Origin: Aldehydirespirator sp965220485
Lineage (GTDB): Bacteria > Actinomycetota > Acidimicrobiia > Acidimicrobiales > Aldehydirespiratoraceae
Length of the DNA stretch: 64,000 nucleotides
Reading direction: 5' to 3'
NCBI GenBank assembly: GCA_965220485.1
Contig: OZ244832.1
Coordinates: 3,100,001-3,164,000, forward strand
The position numbers were made by a program, and so were the translations under genes. The notes beneath the pieces are model-generated. The model was not told the origin of the DNA. It worked only from the letters and a program-made list of their open reading frames with translations, and did not search any database. Positions 57,848 through 64,000 of the stretch are shown here, one piece after another; within the stretch, counting starts at the first letter, position 1, and every line of letters starts with the position of its first letter.

Positions 57848-58387
57848 TCAGGGCACCTGACCGAAGGTCGCGGCCCGCTGGGCCAGCAGGTCGTCCAGAG
57901 CTTGGCGACCGCCCAGATTGGCCGCGAACGCCAGCCGTCCCCCGGCGAACCCGACCGCGGCCGGGCTCGAGGAGATTCCCAGCCCGTCCACTATGGACAT
58001 GTCGTCGTCGAAGACCACCTCGTCCAGCGGCAGCCCGTGGATCGCAGCCCATTTCCGCATGCGCACCGCGTCGGCGGCCGTCACCACCACCGTCAAGTGG
58101 TCCGGTATGGCGCCCTCGAAGGAGGCGGCCAGCCGTTGGCACATGGCGCACACCGGAGAGATGACGAGCACCAGATGCCTGGAGGTCTGGTCGATGTTGT
58201 CGGGCAGCCCGTGCGAGCTGGCCAGGGTCCGCTCCGTTTCCGGCGGGAGCTCGAACTCCTCGACCAAGTCCTCGGCGGGCTCGTCGGGCTCGGAGGGCCG
58301 GCCCGCCACCAGTTCCATGACCGCCAGAGCCAGCAGCCCGCACAGCAGCAGCGCCAGGATCGAGATGACCAGGGCGGCCTCTACCAC
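57848..58387 (-). CDS. Membrane-anchored thioredoxin-like protein (MauD-like), cassette copy 2
   Basis: A 179-residue protein starting at GTG 58387, overlapping the MauE-like stop by 7 bp. An N-terminal helix (ALVISILALLLCGLLALAVMEL) is followed by a thioredoxin-like domain with redox motif SPVCAMCQRL and SSSPAAVGFAGG. The paralogue at 51.8-52.5 kb matches along its length. In methylamine dehydrogenase clusters MauD and MauE are needed to form the light-chain disulfides; the same role for the adjacent Cys-rich protein is inferred. Confidence 0.75.
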   Translation of the reverse strand: MVEAALVISILALLLCGLLALAVMELVAGRPSEPDEPAEDLVEEFELPPETERTLASSHGLPDNIDQTSRHLVLVISPVCAMCQRLAASFEGAIPDHLTVVVTAADAVRMRKWAAIHGLPLDEVVFDDDMSIVDGLGISSSPAAVGFAGGRLAFAANLGGRQALDDLLAQRAATFGQVP

Positions 58388-59112
58388 GACCCCGCTCCCG
58401 CGCCCGCAGCCGAGCCCAGCGCCGCTCTCACAGCCGAGGCGGCGGCAGCCTCAGCCGCCCTGCGCCTGCGCCGTTGCGCCACCGGGTAGACCGCCCGCCA
58501 CATCCGCGCCACCTGGAACGCCGCCGAGAATGCGGCACAGACCCCGAGCATGGCCAGGCTCTGCCCCAAGCCCGAGACCTGGCCCAAACCCGAGACCTGG
58601 CCCAAACCCGAGACCTGGCCCAAACCCGAGACCTGGCCCAAACCCGCGCCCGGGCCGAACAGCGCTGCTTCGCGGCTGACGCTCCACGCGGCGGCGAGCC
58701 ACAGCGGGAGTTGCACGACGTGCGGGTAGCCCAGAGCGCGGTCGGACCGGCCGAAGCAGGCGCAGGGCAGCCTCTGGCCGCTCATCACCCCGATCAGCCC
58801 GGCCGCCGAGAGCCCGACGGCGAACAGCGCGAGGACCGCGCCCGTCACCCAGGAGCGCTCCAGGACTATCGCGGCCGCCAGAGCGATCTCGCCGGCGCCC
58901 AGCAGCCGACCCAGCCGCGGCGGCGCAGCCCCGCGAGCCTGTCCGGTCGCCGTGCTCCACAGCATGGCCAGAGTCGAGCCGATCGGGCGGGGCTGCACGA
59001 CCTTGGGGGATCCGCCGACCAGCAGGACCGAGGCCGCCGCCATCACGGCCAGATCAGCGAGAATCGAGGTCACCGGGCTACTCCCCGACAACCCAGACAA
59101 CAGGGCCTGCAT
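58381..59112 (-). CDS. MauE/DoxX-like membrane protein
   Basis: A 243-residue membrane protein. Hydrophobic segments: DLAVMAAASVLLVGG with SPKVV, GAGEIALAAAIVLERS, VTGAVLALFAVGLSAAGLIGV, LPLWLAAAWSV and LAMLGVCAAFSAAF. The CACFGRSDR motif after the third helix is the typical Cys-x-Cys-Phe-Gly redox site of MauE-type proteins. An 18-bp repeat adds GLGQVS units between residues about 155 and 183, in a loop. No counterpart is present in the other cassette copy, so it may serve both. Confidence 0.78.
   Translation of the reverse strand: MQALLSGLSGSSPVTSILADLAVMAAASVLLVGGSPKVVQPRPIGSTLAMLWSTATGQARGAAPPRLGRLLGAGEIALAAAIVLERSWVTGAVLALFAVGLSAAGLIGVMSGQRLPCACFGRSDRALGYPHVVQLPLWLAAAWSVSREAALFGPGAGLGQVSGLGQVSGLGQVSGLGQVSGLGQSLAMLGVCAAFSAAFQVARMWRAVYPVAQRRRRRAAEAAAASAVRAALGSAAGAGAGSW
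58565..58647 (-). repeat. 18-bp tandem repeat in the MauE-like gene
   Basis: About four and a half units of CCCAAACCCGAGACCTGG on the plus strand. They encode in-frame GLGQVS repeats. Confidence 0.88.
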
Positions 59113-59151
59113 CGCCGGGTCCGGTGCCGCCGACTTCCCGGTCGGGCGCCG

Positions 59152-59487
59152 TCATCGCTCACAACAGCCGACCTGGTAGGAGCAGAGCGTGATGTTGTAC
59201 CAGCAAGAGTCGCCGGTGGAGCAGCATTCACAGCACTTGCATTGACGGCTCCAGCACATCCAGCACCTGAGGTTGTGGCCCAGTTCGGCGCAGGTCAGCG
59301 GACACCAGAGATTATGTTCCCCTACCAGACGACAGCATGAGGATTGAGCAGACGCCGGTGAAGCGCCGAAGAGGGCCTGCGCGCCCATGGCCACGACGGT
59401 GAGCGCGCCCCCTGCGGCCGAGCGCAGGAACCACCGCCTGCCTCTGGCCGGTCCTGGCGCTGTGCTCTGGGCATTCTCCTGTCCCAA
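59152..59487 (-). CDS. Tat-exported cysteine-rich protein, cassette copy 2
   Basis: A 111-residue precursor from TTG 59487, chosen because AGGAGG lies seven bases upstream and no ATG or GTG is nearby. Twin-arginine signal GRRWFLRSAAGG, predicted cleavage after SPASAQ. The mature part has 15 cysteines and conserved Trp: SCCRLV, WCPLTC, GHNLRCWMC, CKCCECC, SCWYN, LCS, GCC. The spacing agrees with copy 1 although other residues differ, so the cysteines and tryptophans are under selection. Possible protein-derived cofactor or disulfide scaffold. Confidence 0.68.
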   Translation of the reverse strand: MGQENAQSTAPGPARGRRWFLRSAAGGALTVVAMGAQALFGASPASAQSSCCRLVGEHNLWCPLTCAELGHNLRCWMCWSRQCKCCECCSTGDSCWYNITLCSYQVGCCER

Positions 59488-59516
59488 TGCTCGTCCTCCT
59501 CTCGTGCGACCGTCGT

Positions 59517-59912
59517 CTAGCTGAGATCCTGGGCGGCCAAGAACCGAAAATCGCCGGTGCGGCGATTGATCGTCCACCACTCGGTCCGGCTGCGGAGCCT
59601 CACGGAGTGCACAACCGACGGAATCGTGTGCCACTCCCCGTCCACAGGTTCTATCCCGGTTTCGTCCCCGGGCTCGAACGTGAAGTCTGGCGGGTAGCCC
59701 GCGAGCCGGGCCCGCACGGTTTCGCCGGTGCTGTCGCGCCGCACCCACACGTGCCCCGAGTCCGCTTCGGACTCGTAGGTGCCCGACTCCAGCCCGGACA
59801 CAGACGGTTCCAAGCCGTCGGACTCGTAGGGGCCCGGCTCCAGCCCGGACACAGACGCTGCCGAAGGGTCGGAGCGGGCCGGGCCCGACTCGCCTGGCGT
59901 GTCGTCGCTCAT
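59517..59912 (-). CDS. Small acidic cassette protein, copy 2
   Basis: A 131-residue protein, 35 bp after the FN3 gene. The N-terminal 55 residues are acidic and repetitive (SVSGLEPGPYESDGLEP, a 17-residue unit from a 51-bp duplication). The C-terminal domain aligns with the 52.6-53.0 kb protein (RDSTGETVRARLAG, EPGDETGIEPVDGEWHTIP, WTINRRTGDFRFLA). Family unknown. It is followed by the Cys-rich gene after 29 bp. Confidence 0.65.
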   Translation of the reverse strand: MSDDTPGESGPARSDPSAASVSGLEPGPYESDGLEPSVSGLESGTYESEADSGHVWVRRDSTGETVRARLAGYPPDFTFEPGDETGIEPVDGEWHTIPSVVHSVRLRSRTEWWTINRRTGDFRFLAAQDLS

Positions 59913-59947
59913 CCTGCCTCCCTTGTTCTTGACCCAATCCGGTGGCT

Positions 59948-62900
59948 TTACAGGCCAGGCACCTCGACGGGCGGGCCGGCACCGGCTGAGTTGATCGCGC
60001 TTATTCGCAGGTGACGCTTCATGTCTCGGCAGATCGAGTCATAATGTACAATCTTCACCTCGTAGGTCAGATCGCCGGGGAGCGTGACCAGCGCGCTGTA
60101 GGCGTACGTCTCCGCCCAGACCCGCTTCCACTGGATCCTGTACCCCGTGATCGCCGACCCGCCCGTTTCGGTGGGGGCCTCCCAGGTCACCCTGAGGTAG
60201 CAGTCCACCTTACCCCACCGCCTACTCAACATCCGCTCGGTGACGAGCGAGCGCGGCCGTCCCGGCGCGTCCCCCGGCGTGCCCGTGGATTCCAAGCGCT
60301 CTTGGATGTGGTTTTGGCCGTTGGCGTTGACCGCCAGGACCCGGACCGTGTAGCTGGCGCCGTTGGTGAGTCCGGTGATCTCGTGGCTCAGGTTGGTGAA
60401 GTCGGTCACGGTCGCCTGGCGGTCGGAGTCGTTGTACTCCTGGCCGGTGCCCTTCCACTGCACCCGGTACTCGGTGATGGGCGAGCCGCCGTCCCAGGGT
60501 GCGTACCAGCCCACCAGCAGGCCGCCGTCGACGGCGAACGCCCCCACGGCCCGGGGCGGGCCGGGAATCGCCACCGGCGTGCCCGAGAAGTCCAGGGGTG
60601 CTCCAGGGCCGCTGCCGTTCACCGCTACAACCCGGATCTCGTGGGCCGTCGCGTTCTGGAGCGGGCCCACTACGGCGTGCAGGCGGCTCCCGCTGGAGAC
60701 CGTGGTCCGCCGGAACGAGCACCCCGAGTCGTCGAAGCTCTCCCCGGGGCTCTTCCACATGACGCGGTATTCAGAGATCGCGGAGCTGCCCTCGTTCCCG
60801 GGGGCCTCCCAGGAGACCTCCAGGCTGCGGTTGCGCGCCACCACGATGGCCGAGCGCGGCGCTCCGGGCGCGAATGCCGCGACCGCGGAGGCCTCGACGG
60901 CCGGGCCGGGCCCGGCCGCGTTCAGCGCGACGATCCTGACCGTGTACTCGGTGCCGGTGGTCAGGCCCGTGATCTGGTGACGCGGGCCCGCAACCGTCGC
61001 CTGGCGATCGGTCCCGCTGTACTCCTCGTCCGGGCCCTTCCACTGCACCCGGTACCCGGTGATGGCCGAGCCGCCATCGCTGGCGGGCGGATCCCACAGG
61101 ACCAGCAGGTTCTCGCCGCGGGAGGTGAAAATGGGGGTGCCTGGCCGGCCCGGCACGGTGAGAGGAACACCCGAGACCTCCGCCGACCACGGCCCCGGGC
61201 CCGCCGCGTTCGCCGCCCGCACCCGCAGCCGGTACTCAATGCCGTTGGTCAGGCCCCGAATCTGGTAGGTGACGTCATTGGCGGTCCGCCCGAACCGCGC
61301 GCCCTCAGCGGACCACTCCAACTCGTATTCGGCGATGGCCGAGCCGCCGTCGCCGGGTGCCGTCCAGGACACCGTGAGCGACCCGTCGCCCGGCTCGGCC
61401 GCGATGTCTCGGGGCGCATCCGGATGCGTCGCCGCGATGGCCGAAAACACCGGCGACCACGGCCCCGGGCCCACATCGTTCACCGCTCGCACCCGCACCC
61501 AGTACCGTGTGCCGTTGTTGAGCTCCGTGATCCAGAAGAGGGTGCCGCTGAAAGTCCGCTGGGGATCGGAGTCTTCGAAATCGCCGTCGCCGGAGCGCCA
61601 CTGCACCGTGTACCCGGTTATGGCTGAGCCGCCGTCGCCGGGTGCCGTCCAGGACACACCGATCGATGTAGAGCGCATTTCGAGCCCCTTGACCCCCGGC
61701 GCGCCGGGAATGGTCGCGGGGGTGACCGGCGCCGGCCGCGAGCCCGCGCCGGCGCCGACGTTGTTGACCGCGAGCACCCGCACGAAGTGCTCGACGCCGT
61801 TGGCCAGACCCGTGATCTGGTGGCTCAGGGCGGCGAGGTCGGTCACCACGGCCTGCCGGAGCGGGGCGTGCTCCTCGCCAGCGGTGCGCCACTGCACCCG
61901 GTACTCGGTGATGGCCGAGCCGCCGCTGTCGGACGGCGCCTGCCAAGTCACCGTGATCGACCGGTCGCCCCGCACCGCGGCGAAGCTGTGGGGCGCGGCC
62001 GGAACGGTTGCCGCGGTGGCCGACTCCACCGCCGACCACGGCCCCTGGCCGACCGAGTTCACCGCGAGCACCCGCACGAAGTACTCCGTGCCGTTGACCA
62101 GCGATGTGATCCGGCGGCTCAGGACGGCACCGGGGACGGTCGCCTGGCGACTCGTGGAGAACTCCTGGCCGCCGGTGCGCCACTGCACCCGGTAGCTGCT
62201 GACCGGCGAGCCCATGTCGTCAGCCGCCTCCCATCCAGCGGTGACCGACCGGTCGCCCCGCTCGACGGCAAGGGTCTGGGGCGCTCCCGGAGTCGTCGCC
62301 GGGGTGGCCGACACCTCGGTCGAGGCCGCCCCGCCACCGACGGAGTTCACCGCCAGCACCCGCACGAAGTACTCGGTGCCGTTGACCAGCGATGTGATCT
62401 CATGGCTCAGGTTCGACGTGCTGGTCACCGAGGCGGCGCGGCTCGGGTCGTACCCCTCGTCGTCGGCGCGCCACTGCACCCAGTAGCCGGTGATGGCCGA
62501 GCCGCCGTTGTCCGACGGCGTCCTCCACGACACCGTCACCGAGCCCGGGGCCGCCGCCGCGACGACGCCGCGGGGAGGACCGGCCACCCTCGCCGGGGTG
62601 GCCGACGCGGCCGCGGACCACGGCCCCTCACCGACCGAGTTGAGGGCCCGCACCCGCGCGAAGTACTCCGTGCCGTTGACCAGCGATGTGAGCCGGCGGC
62701 TCAGGACGCCGCCGCCGACGGTCGCCTGGGGGTCGGAGTCCTCGAAACTGCCGTTGCCCGCCCGCCACTGCACCCGGTAGCCGGCAATGACCGAGCCACC
62801 GTCGCCGGCGGCTGTCCAGGACACGGTCACGGACCGGTCGCCCCGGTCGGCACCCACCTGACCGGGCGCGCCGGGAGTCGTCGCCGGGATGGCCGACGCC

Positions 62901-64000
62901 GCCGCCGACGGGTCGCCGATGCCGACGTCGTTGACGGCCCGCACCCGCACGAAGTACTCGGTGCCGTTGGCCAGCGGTGTGATCTCATGGCGCGGGTCGC
63001 CGTCACCGACACGCCGCTCGCGCACCGACTGTTCGAACCCGTCGTCTGACCACTGCACCACGTATCCGGTGACGGCCGAGCCGCCGCTGCCAGCTGGTGC
63101 CTGCCAGGTCGCCGTCACCGACCGGTCGCCCCGCCCCGCCGCGACGCGGCGGGGCGGGCCCGGAGTCGTCGCCGGAGTGACCGGCGCCTCCGCCGACGGG
63201 TCGCCGTCGCCCAGCGAGTTCACCGCGAGCACCCGGACGAAGTAGGTGATGCCGTTGACGAGGCCAGTGATCTGGAGACCAGTGGTCGGATGGGGCGACA
63301 CATGGCGCCGCTGACGGCTCAACTGGTTGAAGCTCTGACCCGCGGTGCGCCACTGCACCTTGTAGGCGGTTATCGCCGAACCGCCGTCGTCGGCGGGCGC
63401 CTCCCAGGTCACCACCGCCCACCGGTCGCCCCGCTCGACGCCGAGTATGCGGGGAGCGTCAGGAGGTCCGAGCGGCGTGCCCCCGACCTCCTCCGACCAG
63501 GCGCCGGCGCCGGCCGCGTTCACCGCGGCCACCCGCACGGTGTGCTCGACGCCGTTGGCCAGGCCTGCGATCACATGGCTCGAGCCGGTGGCATCGTCCT
63601 CGCCGACCGGCCCGCCGGACGACCACTGCACCCGGTACCCGGTGATGGGGGCGCCACCGTTGTCAGCCGGCGGCCGCCAGCTCACCGCCAGCTGCTCGTC
63701 GCCGGTGGCGACCCCCAGCGCGCCCGGCGCGCCCGGCGCCGTGCGGGGCACGCCCGAAGCCTCCGCCCATCCCCCGAAGCCTTCGCGGTATCCGGCGGCG
63801 ACCTGCACAGAATACGCAGCCCCGTTGGTGAGGCCCTCGATCACATAGCTTTGCTGCTCGGTGACGTCCCATCTCTCGGAGTCGCTGTACCGCTGGCCGG
63901 GACCCTTCCAGCGCAGCCGATAACCGCGGACGTGCGACTCGGCGGTGCCTTCAGGCAGCTGCCAGCTCACGGTCAGGCGCCCGGCGCCGGCTGAGACGTC
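59948..64000 (-). CDS. Giant fibronectin type III surface protein, N-terminus beyond the window
   Basis: The reading frame is open to the window end (codons RLTVSWQLPEG at the edge), so at least 1350 residues are encoded. About 14 FN3 domains of roughly 93 residues are recognisable from repeated cores such as RGDRSVTVSW, ITGYRVQW, LVNGTEYFVRVLAVN. Unlike the neighbouring FN3 gene the domains are well diverged. It ends ISAINSAGAGPPVEVPGL. By analogy with the paralogue the missing N-terminus may carry a signal peptide and SLH units. Confidence 0.82.
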   Translation of the reverse strand, partial: DVSAGAGRLTVSWQLPEGTAESHVRGYRLRWKGPGQRYSDSERWDVTEQQSYVIEGLTNGAAYSVQVAAGYREGFGGWAEASGVPRTAPGAPGALGVATGDEQLAVSWRPPADNGGAPITGYRVQWSSGGPVGEDDATGSSHVIAGLANGVEHTVRVAAVNAAGAGAWSEEVGGTPLGPPDAPRILGVERGDRWAVVTWEAPADDGGSAITAYKVQWRTAGQSFNQLSRQRRHVSPHPTTGLQITGLVNGITYFVRVLAVNSLGDGDPSAEAPVTPATTPGPPRRVAAGRGDRSVTATWQAPAGSGGSAVTGYVVQWSDDGFEQSVRERRVGDGDPRHEITPLANGTEYFVRVRAVNDVGIGDPSAAASAIPATTPGAPGQVGADRGDRSVTVSWTAAGDGGSVIAGYRVQWRAGNGSFEDSDPQATVGGGVLSRRLTSLVNGTEYFARVRALNSVGEGPWSAAASATPARVAGPPRGVVAAAAPGSVTVSWRTPSDNGGSAITGYWVQWRADDEGYDPSRAASVTSTSNLSHEITSLVNGTEYFVRVLAVNSVGGGAASTEVSATPATTPGAPQTLAVERGDRSVTAGWEAADDMGSPVSSYRVQWRTGGQEFSTSRQATVPGAVLSRRITSLVNGTEYFVRVLAVNSVGQGPWSAVESATAATVPAAPHSFAAVRGDRSITVTWQAPSDSGGSAITEYRVQWRTAGEEHAPLRQAVVTDLAALSHQITGLANGVEHFVRVLAVNNVGAGAGSRPAPVTPATIPGAPGVKGLEMRSTSIGVSWTAPGDGGSAITGYTVQWRSGDGDFEDSDPQRTFSGTLFWITELNNGTRYWVRVRAVNDVGPGPWSPVFSAIAATHPDAPRDIAAEPGDGSLTVSWTAPGDGGSAIAEYELEWSAEGARFGRTANDVTYQIRGLTNGIEYRLRVRAANAAGPGPWSAEVSGVPLTVPGRPGTPIFTSRGENLLVLWDPPASDGGSAITGYRVQWKGPDEEYSGTDRQATVAGPRHQITGLTTGTEYTVRIVALNAAGPGPAVEASAVAAFAPGAPRSAIVVARNRSLEVSWEAPGNEGSSAISEYRVMWKSPGESFDDSGCSFRRTTVSSGSRLHAVVGPLQNATAHEIRVVAVNGSGPGAPLDFSGTPVAIPGPPRAVGAFAVDGGLLVGWYAPWDGGSPITEYRVQWKGTGQEYNDSDRQATVTDFTNLSHEITGLTNGASYTVRVLAVNANGQNHIQERLESTGTPGDAPGRPRSLVTERMLSRRWGKVDCYLRVTWEAPTETGGSAITGYRIQWKRVWAETYAYSALVTLPGDLTYEVKIVHYDSICRDMKRHLRISAINSAGAGPPVEVPGL

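Noticed and set aside
50785..59487. A methylamine dehydrogenase (mau) cluster
   Set aside because: MauD- and MauE-like proteins and Cys-rich exported proteins are present, but the heavy chain, amicyanin and MauG are not seen, and the Cys-rich proteins cannot be aligned convincingly with the light chain by eye.

Overview
The window is about 64 kb of high-GC, densely packed DNA that looks like a chromosomal stretch of an actinobacterium, most probably an uncultured relative of the Acidimicrobiia. Several traits point that way: an actinobacterial EF-G2, a DDN-type F420-dependent nitroreductase homologue, a DUF222/HNH protein, a GlnR-like atypical response regulator beside amt, and abundant GTG/TTG starts and ATGA overlaps. 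The taxonomic call is inference; no marker gene was searched.

Layout. 0-2.6 kb: nitrogen assimilation (end of a glutamine synthetase, a GlnR-like regulator, amt with four GlnR-type half-sites upstream). 2.7-5.8 kb: a His/Asp/Glu/Gly-rich lipoprotein divergent from a two-component system. 6.0-8.9 kb: VapBC, tRNA-Arg(ACG) and an EF-G paralogue. 9.4-24 kb: methylated-amine and betaine catabolism, with a ferredoxin, an MttB-family methyltransferase, two FAD/GcvT fusions of the dimethylglycine/sarcosine dehydrogenase type, N-methylglutamate synthase subunits MgsC, MgsB and MgsA, a divergent GmaS/GlnT-type synthetase and a betainyl-CoA-thioesterase-like protein. An IS630-family element sits at the 3' end of mgsB, and mgsA carries a frameshift. 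24-31.6 kb: proC, a SAM-hydrolysing DUF62 protein, a 29-residue membrane peptide, and the C5 haem genes hemA-C-D-B-L. 31.6-34.5 kb: small proteins, a YceI protein and an HNH protein. 34.5-41.2 kb: a tightly coupled DUF6361 - phospholipase D-like - helicase - DUF4143-fragment operon, a candidate defence system. 41.3-43.8 kb: pgi and a membrane cytochrome c. 44-50.2 kb: a four-subunit sarcosine oxidase / N-methylglutamate dehydrogenase operon (soxB-D-A-G order) with a divergent LysR regulator. With mgsABC and gmaS this could complete the N-methylglutamate route for methylamine.

50.8-64 kb is the most unusual part. It is a long minus-strand array in which the same cassette occurs twice: a giant fibronectin-type-III surface protein, a small acidic protein, a membrane thioredoxin-like (MauD-like) protein, a Tat-exported protein with 14-15 cysteines, and a 22-residue membrane peptide. 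A MauE-like protein is present in one copy and a multi-spanning membrane protein in the other. I found no methylamine dehydrogenase heavy chain, amicyanin or MauG in the window, so the array resembles a Mau-type disulfide or cofactor maturation system serving a different Cys/Trp-rich secreted product.

Two genome-scale habits stand out. First, a dispersed intergenic repeat of about 103 bp (core CCCGCTCTTGTTCGCTGCGC, end CTATCCGCTCGGCCTCT) occurs at six places plus solo end modules, sometimes supplying the last codons and stop of the neighbouring gene. Second, tandem repeats sit on overlapping gene junctions. At hemC/hemD (29-bp units) and soxD/soxA (35-bp units) every unit is an ATG mini-ORF whose TGA overlaps the next ATG, giving chains of stop-start overlaps that look like translational relays.
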